Shown piece by piece: positions 40,082-51,380 of a DNA stretch of 64,000 nucleotides. The stretch spans positions 1,302,001-1,366,000 of the forward strand of contig BQMF02000010.1 in the NCBI GenBank assembly GCA_027922465.2, read 5' to 3'. The position numbers were made by a program, and so were the translations under genes. The notes beneath the pieces are model-generated. The model was not told where the DNA came from. It was given only the letters and a program-made list of their open reading frames with translations, and searched no databases. Source of the DNA: Turritopsis dohrnii. Taxonomy: Eukaryota; Cnidaria; Hydrozoa; Anthoathecata; Oceaniidae. Each line of letters starts with the position of its first letter. Positions within the stretch are counted from its first letter, which is position 1.

Positions 40082-43000
40082 CAGAAATCCTTATGCCTGT
40101 AAGGGCTCTTGTTGGATTTCTGCGTAAGCAAGAAAGCCTTTACGATTGTCTTGGTTTTTCTTAGTTTTTTCATCTTACTGTCCAAACCTAGTCATATTTG
40201 TTTCTCCAATTTGATTGGTTCCTACAAAAGCCGTCTTAATGTTCATTGGTGCATAAGGCGCCACTATTTCGAAAGGGTGCTAATTAACTTTAGTAGCGCT
40301 TGTTTATTGGCTTGAATTTCCGCCATGTGATCATCCGGGTATTTTTCGACTTACATTTGCACGCCGTTCGCAAAATGGTACACTACAGAGTGACCGAAGA
40401 AGAAATTTCCAAAAGTTGATTGATCAATTTTGAATAGATTTACAGTTCCAAGACCGAGAGTAGAGGGTAGAAATTTATGATTATCTTATAAAGATTCTAC
40501 TGTGTTCATTCCTTTTTTAAAAACAAGTTCTCAATGTTTTATAGAAACAGTGTGTCAAAAAGGAAATGTTTTTATGTTTTTGAAAATGTCTGGTATTCTT
40601 TTAAGCTTTTCTAAATACAAGAGCTTGTTTGTTTCATCTGTGTGTGGGCTGTAATGCCTTTTAAATTCTGGATACGTACAGCTCAGCTCAGTTTCCTCTT
40701 CAGCTCCAACAACAAGAATATCTATCCTCTGCCTGCATCATTTTATGTTTGATATTTCTCTAGCTACCTATGTTAGCATATTTACTTTTATAGTTTTTGG
40801 CTGTATTATTATCAATGCCCTTAATTAGGAATGGGACTCCCTATTTACGATAGCAAATAGGAAACTTATCTTGACTGTCTGTAAATTTTAACTGCTTTCA
40901 GTTATGTTTGCTAATTTAAATCACATATTTACAAAATCCAAATCTTTGTTTACATTTTTTTGTTTGGGAAGTCTTTTCGTTATTAGGAAGATTGACCGTA
41001 TATATTGAAAGACTTACGTAATCACTGTGATATCTTACAGCATCTATTTAAATTTATTGTTCTTTTGTTCATTAAGTTTATTGGCAGTTAACGTAAGTTT
41101 CATATTGTGTCAGCTATGCTTTAATAATTTCCTGGGGTGTATGCGTAATTAAAAATTTAATGTTTTTTTAAGTTTCTAAGTTTTTAAGTTTAAGTTTTTA
41201 GTTATGTATGTTGATTTTGTATGCATATGAATGTATTTCGTATCATTAAAATCCACGCTTTCCTTTTTGTCCTTAAAAATTCTGTTAGGAAGATTGACAA
41301 TACATATTTGAATTCATAACATTTACATTGACTTACATGGATACTCATTGTCTTATCTGAATTGATCACTGATTACTTAATATCATTTCGTACCAACAAA
41401 ATAAAGAACTTATGTCATTCAGATATCAAGTTTATTGATGTTTGGTATAAAGTTTTGCATAGTGACAATTATGTTTTTCCAGATTTTTGGGGAGTACATG
41501 ATCAGAAACTTAATAAATATATATTGCAGATTAAACTTTTCTTAAATTTCAAGAATGTTTTAGTCTTTCTTTTTTCATACTTCCGCTGATTTTGCAGAAA
41601 TCCTTATGCCTGCAAGGGCATCTTATTTTTTTTTTTCATCTTACTGTCCAAACCTAGCGATTTTTTCCGCCGTCTCAATCTTCATTGGTGCATAAAGCGC
41701 CACTATTACGAAAGGGTGCTAATAAACTTTCATAGCGCTTAGTTTATTGGCTTGATTTCCGCCATATGATCATCCGGGTATTTTTCGACTATACATTTGC
41801 ACGCCGTTCGCATAATAGTATACCACAGCGTGACCGAAGAAACCTTAAATTTCCAAAAGTAAGAAGATTTGCAATTCCAAAACCGAAAGTAAAGGGTAGA
41901 AATTTATAATTATCTTACAATGATTCTACTACGTTCATTCTTTTCTAAAAACAAGTTCTCAATGTTTTGTGAAAACAGTGTGTGCAACTTTTATTTTTTG
42001 GAAAATGTCTGCGATTCTTTTAAGCCTTTGTCTAGATGCAAAATACTGTTTGTTTCATGTGTTCGCTGTAGTGCTTTTAAGCTCTGGATACATACAGCTC
42101 AGCTCAGTTTCCTCTTCAGCTCCAACAACATACAAGGAATGTCTTGTCTACCCTCTGCCTGTGCATCTCATTTTATGTTGATGTTTCTCTAGCTATTTTA
42201 GCCTATACTTGTATAGTTCTTGGCTGTATTATCAATGCCCTGAATTAGGAATGGGGACTTACTATTTTCGATATCAAATTGAAACTTACCTTGATTGTCT
42301 GTAAGTTCTAAATACTGGACATCTTTTAACGCAAAATTCTGTTTTCAGTTATGTTTGCTAATATTGGTAAGTTTAGGTCATATTTTTCATAATCCTAATC
42401 TTTGTTTACTTTTTGTGTTTGTGAAGCCTTTTTGTAATTAGGAAGATTGACCGTACATACGTAATCACTGTGATATCTGAAAGCATATAAATTTGATGTT
42501 ATTTTGTTCATTAAGTTTATTAGGAGTTAATGTAAGGTTGGTGTTGTGTCAGTTATGCTTTTATAATGCCCTGGCGTGTATATGTAATTAAAAATTAATT
42601 GTTTTTTAAGTTTCTGAATAAATCTTTATAATCTTTTTATGGAATTTAGTTCAGGTAATGCATGTTTATTAATTAAAAACATGGCAATGACATATTGTTA
42701 CTCAAATTAAAGCACAAATTTCTGTTTTCAGTTATGTATGTTGATTTTGTATGTATATATAGATGTATTTTGTATCATTAAAATCTACGCTTTCCTTTTT
42801 ATGACTGTGAATTAGGAATTCTGTTAGGAAGATTGACAAGACATACTGAATTCATAAATTCGTAACATTTACATTGACTTACATGCATACTCATTGTCTT
42901 ATCTGAATTGAATCCTTAATATCATTTCGTACCAACAAAATAAAGAACATTACGTCATTCCAATATAATCAAGTTTATTGGTGCTCATTGGTATAAAGTT

Positions 43001-44322
43001 TTGCATAGTGACAATTATGTTTTTTTCAGATTTTTGGGGAGTACATGATCAGAAATTTAATAAATATATATTACGGCTTAAACTTTTCTTAAATTTCAAG
43101 AATGTCATAGCCTTTCTTTTTTCATACTTCAGCTGATTTTGCAGAAATCCTTATGCCTATTAGGGCAGCTTGTTTGTTTTTTTTTCATATTCTCGTCCAA
43201 AGGTAGCGATTTTTTTATCTCGAAATTCATTGGTTCATACAGCCGCCGTCTCAACGTTCATTGGTGCATAAAGCGCCACTATTACGAAAGGGTGCTAATT
43301 AACTTTAATAGCGCTAGTTTATTGGCTTGATTTCCACCATGTGATCATCCGGGTATTTTTCCACTTTACATTTGCACACCGTTCGCATAATGGCATACCA
43401 CAGTGTGACCGAAGAAACCTTAAATTTCCAAAAGTACGAAGATTTACACTTCCAAAACCGAAAGTAAAGGGTAGAAATTTATAATTATCTTACAATGATT
43501 CTACTGTGTTCATTCATTCATAAAAGCAAGTTCTCAATGTTTTGTACAGTAAAAACAGTGTGTGAAAAAAGGAATGCTTTCGTTTTTTGAAAAATATCTG
43601 GGCTTCTTCTAGCTAAGCCTTTCTAATTACAAGACATCGTTTGTTTCATATGTGGTCTGTAATGCTTTTTAAGCTTTGGATACGTACAGCTCAGCTCAGT
43701 TTACTCTTCACAGCTCCAACAACAAGAATGTCTGTCTATGTGTATCATTTTATTTTTGGTGTTTCTCTAGCTATTTTAGCTTATTTTTCTTGTATAGTTC
43801 TTGGCTGTGTTATCAATGCCCTGAATTAGGAATGGGATTCCTATTTACGATTAGCAAATTGAAACTTATCTCGACTGTCTGTAAATGCTAAATACTGGAC
43901 ATCCTCATATTTTTCATAATCCAAATCTTTGTTTTTTGTGTTTTCGAACTCTTTTCGTAATTTGTAAGATTGACCGTACATATTGTTGAAAGACTTATAT
44001 ACATATGAAATCGTTGTGATATCTGAAAGCATCTATCTAAATTTAGTGTTATTTTGTTGATTAAGTTTATTGGCAGATAAATAAGTTTCGTTTTGTGTCA
44101 GTTATGCTTTCATGCCCTAGGGTGTATGCGTAATTAAAAATTAAATGCTTTTTAAGTTTCTGTGTAAATCTTTATAATCTTTTCATGAAATTTAAGTTCA
44201 GGTAATGCTTTGTTTGTAATGTTTGTAAATTAAAAAGATGGCAACAACATATTTTTAATCGAACTAAAGCACAAATTTCTGTTTTCAATTATATGTTTAT
44301 TGATTTTGTATGTATTATATAT
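40082..44322 (+). repeat. Tandem array of ~1.5-kb units (units 1-3, third interrupted)
   Basis: Units start with CAGAAATCCTTATGCC at 40,082, 41,595 and 43,141 (spacing 1,513 and 1,546 bp). Each contains the promoter-like block also seen at 24,690, then a possible small first exon. In unit 3 that reads ATG-GCA-TAC-CAC..., MAYHSVTEETLNFQK, before GTACGAAG; units 1 and 2 have related text ending AAAAGTTG and AAAAGTAAG. Shared downstream words include CAGCTCAGCTCAGTTTCC, TTATTAAGTTTATT-like sequence, CCAACAAAATAAAGAAC and TTTTTGGGGAGTACATGATC. Unit 3 is cut at 44,322 by the 12.7-kb transposon and resumes at 57,057. No long conserved ORF. Confidence 0.8.
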
Positions 44323-44575
44323 GTGACCGTCCAGGGGATTTTGATAACAAACGATAAAAGTTATATGAATAACGTTTTATGGTTAAAAAGAACAAAAGAA
44401 AAAACGATATTTATCGTTCTTCTGCGACGTTAATACCATACTCAAGTAACGTTATAACGTTATCACTAAAACCATAATATCGTTTTTGTAACGTTATAAT
44501 CTTTAATCAGCAACGTTATAGTTATAACGATATCATTGTTTGCCAAATAAATTCGTCTCCTGTTTATTAGAAAAC
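44323..44575. repeat. Left terminal inverted repeat with ATAACGTT subterminal repeats
   Basis: The outer roughly 40 bp match the right end. Inside it, variants of AACGTTATAACGTTATC recur about eight times. The right end (56,855-57,030) has the same kind of TATAACGTTATATCGTTA array. Such arrays are typical transposase-binding zones; this is inferred. Confidence 0.7.
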
Positions 44576-44640
44576 ACATGACAGGCAACAGAATAGGAAT
44601 TGTACTTTAAAACTATGCCATTTATGTTTCAAAGAATAAA

Positions 44641-44697
44641 TTATGGAACGCCGTTACTGCCTTATGTGTCAAAATTCCTTTTCTTTACGTGGATTCT
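44641..44697 (+). repeat. 57-bp direct repeat shared with HECT exon 1 region
   Basis: TTATGGAACGCCGTTACTGC and the following 37 bp recur at 45,161-45,217 with one mismatch (TTCCTTT against TTTCTTT). In the second copy the repeat replaces the expected continuation of the coding exon. Confidence 0.8.
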
Positions 44698-44724
44698 TTA
44701 TTACGTTAGATAAGTTTTAAATCG

Positions 44725-44980
44725 TGTTATGAGAGTTTATCATTACGTTATGAGAGTTTATTATTGTGTGATGTGCATTTTTCATGACGTTATCAAGATT
44801 TTGCATTACGTTCGCTGCGTTTTTCTTTGTGTTCGGAACTTTCTTCATTGTGTTTGGCAGAATTTCTTTAGGCAAGTTTTCATTATGATGCAATTTTTTT
44901 CATTATGTACTTTTTTGTTATGATGCAACTTTTCTTTATGCACTTATTCGTTATGATGTGGAGGAGAAGAGCATACTTCT
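44725..44980. repeat. Inner inverted repeat of the 12.7-kb transposon (partner 55,757-55,990)
   Basis: TGTGATGTGCATTTTTCATG, GCATTACGTTCGCTGCG and TTTGGCAGAATTTCTTTAGG are found in reverse complement at the partner site with few changes. Both contain iterated CATTATG(A/T) words. The ORFs read here in either direction are mirror images and are not considered genes. Confidence 0.8.
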
Positions 44981-45047
44981 ACGAAGGAGAGTGTTACAAC
45001 GTAATCTTATGTTGCGGAAGCACGAAATTAGATGTTAATTTGCTAAA

Positions 45048-46116
45048 ATGGCGGATACAGCTGTTGCAGAACTTTTGAAAGAAGCGAAGTTAGAAATGCT
45101 TTTGGATAAATTTGTAGAAGAGAATATTGATATTCCAGGATTATGTGAAGCAACAGATTCTTATGGAACGCCGTTACTGCCTTATGTGTCAAAATTTCTT
45201 TTCTTTACGTGGATTCTCTGGAAGTTCAATTCTATGGTGAGGTAAGTGGCAAAACCCTGTACTACATTTTAATTTAACGGTTTATGTAGCTCAAACTGTC
45301 ACAGAAGTACTCCAGACTTGAAAAGATATTGGAGTTATGTGATTATTGAAACATATTTTTAGTGGTTATTCCTTGAAAATTTTATAAAAGTATTCATCTA
45401 TTTCCAAACAGTTTATTGAACTAATTTTCAGATTTGTATATTTGATGCTTCACAGTAATGAATAGAAAATTACTCAACAGACATATCTAAAACCCAGCTT
45501 TACTAAGCATTTTAATTGTTATATTTTTTTAGGCAGCAAATGACCTTGGTGGGCCAAGGAAAGAGTTTTTTCTGGAAATGCTGAGAAAAGTGAAAGAAAG
45601 TTACTTCGACAATGGATTAAATGTTGCTTTTGTACAAGATTACTTTGTTATTGGCAGATTATTTGGTGGGTGTATATTTATTTTGTGCAGAACTATAAAG
45701 TTTACATATTGATCTTATTTCATGTTGACTTATTTTTTTATACATTATCTTTAAAGGGAATAAATTTATGTCGCAATACATTTTTGTGAAACTTATTTTT
45801 GCAATTACAGAGTAAATTCTAAAATGATCCAAATATTCAGATTTGCGGCAAAAACCAAAAATATCTTCCCTTTCTTTATCATCTAAATATTTTCCCTTAA
45901 ATATTTGTAATGTAAAGTTCTTCTTTTTAAGGCTTGAGTACACTGCAAAATGGAAAAATTCCTTATTTTTTATCTGAAGAAGTTTTAAATTCTATATTTT
46001 TGGATGAAGAACATGATAAAACAACCATGATTTTAAATTTGCGCAAAGGACTGGCTGAATTTGGTTTAATTCAGACAAGAATCTATTATTTGTTATCATA
46101 TGACTATGATGCAGTG
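45048..46116 (+). pseudogene. HECT-type E3 ubiquitin ligase-like gene, three exons, truncated
   Basis: Exon 1 (45,048 to about 45,160) encodes MADTAVAELLKEAKLEMLLD and a SAM-like helical segment ending GLCEATD. Exon 2 (45,533-45,665) follows a TTTTTTTAG acceptor and encodes AANDLGGPRKEFF, then DYFVIGRLF. Exon 3 (45,932-46,116) encodes LSTLQNGKIPYFLSEEVLN, then LRKGLAEFGL. Exons 2 and 3 join in phase (G|GC) and match the N-lobe of HECT domains of the G2E3 type (the GG-x-R-x-EFF and x-LQNGP-x-P-x-FL blocks). The catalytic Cys lobe is not found before 46,200. It would transfer ubiquitin if complete; here it is an exon-truncated copy or incomplete annotation. It converges on the integrase gene. 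Confidence 0.7.
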
Positions 46117-46443
46117 GTAATGTTAGGCAGTTTATAGATTTTTGAGTTTAATCTAACATTGACATTAGGAATAAGAGAGCCAACCCCCAGAAATGGATGA
46201 GTTGCTTTTTATATGATCCAGCCTCAGGGGGGTGGTGGCTGAGGAGAGTTCACACACCCACAACTCATGTGCCACATACAACTTAGCTCCACAAGGTGAC
46301 AGTGCGGACTCAAGCAGTTATCCTACCAATCAAGACAAACTATATGTGAACAAAGATGGTAGTCAGGACTGTGGGGGAAGACATGAATATACTATGCGTT
46401 CTCAAATTCCTACTTTGGGTTAGTTTAATAGTTGGTGTAGTAG
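46117..46443. other. Intergenic, nothing recognised
   Basis: Downstream of HECT exon 3; could contain further exons, but none is supported. Confidence 0.3.
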
Positions 46444-46560
46444 TCTAGGGAAAAATGGGTCAAAACGTGAACATTTCTACTGTGGATTTTCTTGCAGGAA
46501 AACATGTCTACTTTTAGAATCGAGGGTGGGTCTTGACGTTTTGACCCATTTTTTCCTAGA
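46444..46560. mobile_element. 117-bp palindromic MITE-like element
   Basis: TCTAGGGAAAAATGGGTCAA...ACG (46,444-46,467) pairs with CGTTTTGACCCATTTTTTCC (46,537-46,556), leaving a loop of about 70 bp. Borders are approximate and no TSD is certain. Confidence 0.6.
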
Positions 46561-46576
46561 TTATTGGAAGTATAAA

Positions 46577-46685
46577 AATATTATCAAAGTTTTTATTGCA
46601 TTATCAAAGTTTTTATTGTACTTATCAAAGTTTTTTGTGGTATTTATCAAAGGTTTTCATCAAAGGTATTTATCAAATGTTTTGT
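46577..46685 (+). repeat. Short degenerate tandem repeat
   Basis: Five to six units of about 20-22 bp of the form TTATCAAAGTTTTTATTG, decaying rightward into TTATCAAATGTTTTG. Confidence 0.7.
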
Positions 46686-48149
46686 GAGTAGTTTAAGTGT
46701 ATCTTGCCGTTGGTAAAAGAACAACTTAGGACCTCATAGAAATATCTAAAATTCCAGCACTTTCCCTGTTTTATCTGAGGTGATCAATAATGATTCTCAT
46801 GTTGTTGGTTATCAAATGGGATGTTCCACAACAGGAAGCTACTTTTGAACCCGCTTATAGATATGGCAGTTTTTATGGATAAAAGTTTTTATGATATTCT
46901 GGTGTAAATAATTGTATAGGATAAATATGTCACTTTTCTTGAGATTGTTTTGAAATCTATAAGTACTTGCCAAATTCAAATTCATGGTCCCTGGCTCAAC
47001 CAACAGCAACTTACACTAAACCTTTATTTATAATGTTATAACATCAACCACCTATGTATAACGTCATTAATACCAAGAGCTGTGTAGGTTGATATATTTT
47101 TAGAGTAAAAACTTAATGTTATAGTACATGTATACACAAAGTTAATATTATCCCTCATTCTGCAAATAAAAATCTCGCGAAAGCTTGAAGCTTTCAAATA
47201 ACCAATTTTTTTCTTTCATAAACTTAGATTTCCCGATTTTTTACTTGTGAATCAATGAAAGTACAGTGTTACACTCTACAAGAAACGTTCAGCTATATTC
47301 AGCGGTCAGGACTGTTACTAAATCTAAAGTTTTCATAAACACGTCAATTCCAACGTTATCATTCAAAACGCAAGTTGCTAAATTAGTGTTAATATTTTGA
47401 ATCATTTCTTCGGTAAGAATATCTGGAGCAGAAAATATAGGTTGCACTGAATCGTCATCGTCGCCATCAATATGCCCTTCAACCCCATAATACCTCAATT
47501 CATCCTCTGAAAATTCAATACCAACTTGGTTATTCATTTGGCCTGATACCCACATTTTAAGTGGCGATGACTTAGTTGTGCGCATACAATGAGTGATCCA
47601 CGCTTCATTCCAATTTTTCAGTCTATCGTTGATCATTGGTAAAATACATAGTGCAAACACGCAAGATGCACCTCATCCAGTGGATCTAAGATACCTTGCT
47701 CTTCCATGAAATAAAATAGCTCGTAAAAGTAATTTAGCACACCTGAGAAAACGTCTCTCCAAAGTCTTTCTATTCTTTGGTTGTCACTGCGCCGACGTTA
47801 CCAGTATCCAGTGTTATACGCTTCCGCATATCTTTGCTTACGGACATGTATGCCTTACTATGCGGAGTGTATGCGGAGTTGGTATGATGTAAGTCATTTA
47901 CAGTACTTCATGTTTTTTCCAATATGAAAAAATGATGACTTTAAACTAGTTTTACATTTATCTATTCTTAACCAAATATAAAACAAACACAAGCTGTATA
48001 CAATCGAATCCGTGCAAATCAAGCTGCTTAACAAGACCGATTAAAAAATTTTCATTAAACGACTATCGAATTCAAATTTATGGCAAAAAAAACTCGGGAT
48101 ACTACAAAAACTTCATATCGAGGTATAGAGGATTATAAATGGAGCTTGT

Positions 48150-49160
48150 GATTCACACGAGTTCTCCTATCAAAATATATGTTTCTGTGACTTTGGCAGA
48201 TGGTTTGCGGTTTGATGACAAGTCCTCCTCTCTGTTCGTCTGCCTTTCTTACGAGGTCGCTCAGATCTTGTGTCCTCCACGGGATGGTTCGATGAGACTT
48301 GTAACCATCGTCATCATTCTCCACATCGCTCATCAACTCTGCAGTTACATCCTCCCATTCTTCTCCTTTAAAAAGCTAAAAAATAGCCAAAAAATTACTG
48401 GATTGTTCGAGAATATACTGTTCATAATTTAAGATAACATTGAAAAAAATCATTTACTCGATGTTACCGTTGGACGCCTCTTTTCACCCTAGGGCAAAAG
48501 TTATCATTTCCCCTTTCTTTTTCTTGTCGCCGAAGGGACTCGTGATATCTTCTACAAGCTCCTAAATTTACAAAAGATTGTAAACTTTATTTTATGAGAA
48601 ATGTCCGTATAGTCAATTGTGAAAAGCAATACATACTTTTAATTAATCCATAAGGATAGTTTTCCAGGATGTCATCATTTTCATCCTTCATCATTTGTAT
48701 GATGTGGTTTGTCAGACAGACATTATTTTGTGCATCAAATCTTTAAAGAAAAAAGATAAGATTTACGGGACAATAAAAATACAATGATTAGTGCTCCGTT
48801 AGAGTTCTTATCTTTTATAAATTGTCGTGGTCACCTTACCGAGAATTCAAATCCCAGTTATTTTCGGGATCAATGGCCTTGTAATATGATTTTGCCATTT
48901 GCTGTAAAGTGAGATAATAAGATAGTTATTTTTATAACAAATATAAATAAGATTATCATCAGTTGAATAATTTATAAGTTTAAGCATGACATAATATAAT
49001 TTTAAGTATGCTTTTACGAATAGCTAAAACGGAAGAAAGCTATAACATATTTCAAGAAGCGGTTAAAGCGAGTAATCTCGAATAAATGAACTCGATTTTC
49101 TTACCAAGAATGCAATGCGACGACAAGCAAGTTGCAGCTGCACATGAGCAGTGTTTTTTT
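48150..49160 (-). pseudogene. Multi-exon gene fragment carried inside the CACTA-like element
   Basis: At least five minus-strand exons with good splice signals. One ends near 49,104 (QLQLACRRIAFL before GGTAAG); then 48,840-48,901 (KSYYKAIDPENNWDL, donor GTAAGG); 48,637-48,740 (FDAQNNVCLTNHIIQMMKD, donor GTATGT); 48,488-48,561 (ACRRYHESLRRQEKE); and 48,375 leftward (GEEWEDVTAELMSDVE, then TIPWRTQDLSDLV). The last exon loses frame in an AGGAGG run near 48,220. I do not know the family by name. Short Arg-rich and P-W-R-x-x-x-L motifs like these occur in uncharacterised transposon-borne proteins of invertebrates. It may be a captured gene or an accessory gene of the element. Confidence 0.5.
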
Positions 49161-49639
49161 CTTTTCTAGCAATATGAAGGTCGGTAGCGTGGATGTGTGT
49201 TCGTATGTAATTTTAATAAATAGTATCAAATAGTATTATTATGGTGCATTATTCAGGTAAGAACAACTTGTAGCATTTTTTGGTTTTCAATGATTGTGTT
49301 TTTTAAAAAAAGTCATTTGAGCTTTTCATTTTTAGAAATTAACAGCAACAAAAAACAACTAAGAAATTGGAGTCTGTATGATGCAATAAATGATCAGAGG
49401 AAATCAACTTCGTTCTCAACTTGATTCTCAAAAGATGATGGTTCTCAAGACACCTTTTAGAAAAATTAGACTAAGTGAAAATTTGAAGTTCGAAAGGAGA
49501 TAATTATGGTAAATATTCAAGTTGTTCTTGGTGAACTGTCAATTCAAAAATGCAAAAACAGAAATACAGAAAATACAGAAATACACTTATCTGTATCTGG
49601 AAAATGAAAAGGTCGAAAATTTTAAGATCAATTTAATAG
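49161..49639. other. CACTA-like element interior, nothing recognised
   Basis: AT-rich, no supported exon. Confidence 0.3.
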
Positions 49640-49870
49640 ACCTTTCCCGAATTTCTGTTTAAACACCATGTTATAGCCTAGCCTCTAAGTTTCGCCTCTT
49701 TTTCTAACTCTTAATTACTTCTAATTATTCCACTGGGGAACTGAAAGAACGAGTAACTATTACTTACTGAAAACATTATGAAATTAGAAAAAGAATAAAA
49801 TACATAGAAACGAGGCTAAACTTGATAACTAAGCATTAACTCAGCATTTAAACAGAAATTCGGGAAAGGT
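49640..49870. mobile_element. 231-bp MITE inside the CACTA-like element
   Basis: ACCTTTCCCGAATTTCTGTT (49,640) is the exact complement of the end at 49,870, with the pairing extending to about 24 bp and weaker pairing beyond (TAGCCTAGCCTC against GAGGCTAA). Confidence 0.75.
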
Positions 49871-51380
49871 GTATTCAATTGATTAATTTCCTTAAAAAAT
49901 TTTATTCCAACCAGGAAAATGGTATGTGATTTAAAGATCTGGAATTTTTTTCAATCACTTTTGTTTTTCTCGCTTTCCAATATTGTCAGAATGATTATAG
50001 CAAATTTGATTTTGTTTTTATTTCCCATTGTTATGTATTTTTGTGAAAATCAGTGAACAGTTCTTTAAATCTTGAGTTTCGAGAATATTACATTTCTGTC
50101 AGGTGCTTTGTACTGTTCTCCTTACACGTTTTCTTTTTATAAGAAATCCGTTTGCATGTAGAATCTCAAAAAATTAAAGTTTTAATACAACTGCCTATTC
50201 CTTAAATAAGAAGGTTTTTTCTATATTTGACTTCGTATTTGAGGAAATTGTTTTGAAAGGTAAACTTCTGTTTAAATTGTGTTGTTACTAAGTTTCTTGT
50301 AAAAAAAACGTTTACTCTTTTCTCGCATGTTTCTCGTCATAATTTTCGAATGTTTAAGTGTTCTTTTCTATGCGCTCTGGGATTTCGAAATTCTAAAAAT
50401 AATTCTTCAAAGAATCAACCCTTTAATTTGTTAAGTTTTTGTTTACGTTGATAAAAAAATTCCAGATCTTTATGAAAATTCTCTTATCCGAAAATTCAAT
50501 GATATATTCAATCAATTTCACAAACACGATGTATATATCTGAAGCGAGACAAACCACTCAATGATTAAATATTTCACATGCAGAAAGTTGTCGTGAATCT
50601 GATCAGGAATAACCTACTATGCTCTTTGTAACTTATCTTTCTCTTTTTAGATTGGATTTCCATTTTAAGGAAAGAATTTTACATGAACTCGAAATACTTG
50701 AAAAAGCAATTTTATTCGAAATATATACTTGAAATGACTTTTTTCTTCATAAGTCCCTCCGTCGTAATCATTCACTCTAGATCCTAAAAATAACATGTGC
50801 ACCCATTGCTCTTTAAGGTTACGGGTGTTTCAGTTTGCAGAACGCTTCACTATCGGTATCGCTGGACTATATCGGCCAGGCTTTAAGTGTAGGTATATAC
50901 TTACGTATACCGTTGATCGGGTGTTAACTTTCTTTTCTCCCCAGTTTTCTCATTTGGAAAGAGTAGTTTTGGCCCAGTGGCTAGTTTCGTGTAAAAACTT
51001 TGAGAGTTCATCATTGGATAGCGATTCTTTTCACTTTTTGCGATAAGTTCTTCCCCAAAAAACAAAGATTATTCAACAGAAAACAAAAGCTTCTGCTAAA
51101 AAACCATACATTTGCGCAAGTCAACTAATTGTGGACAGTTTATATCATTCGGGGTGGCGGTACGACAACTGAGCACAGCTAATAATTGCAAATGTCATAA
51201 AATGATAATGAGAAAAAGCCAAAAGTTTTACGAATTGCAAATATGCAATGCCCTTATTATGAAAACGAATAAATTTTTGATATTGACACCAAGTATTTAT
51301 TTGTGCATTCACTGTAATATACCCCCGGTTTACATTCCACGGACAAGTCATGTGATTAAAAACGTCATCCGGGGGAATAT
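49871..51380. other. CACTA-like element interior, nothing recognised
   Basis: AT-rich DNA with no coding similarity; several small open frames appear random. Confidence 0.3.

Noticed and set aside
44729..44923. ORF rich in Val/Cys/Phe, mirrored at 55,757-55,978, considered as a small membrane protein.
   Set aside because: It lies in the inner inverted repeat of the transposon; the open frames come from iterated CATTATG-type words and have no family similarity.
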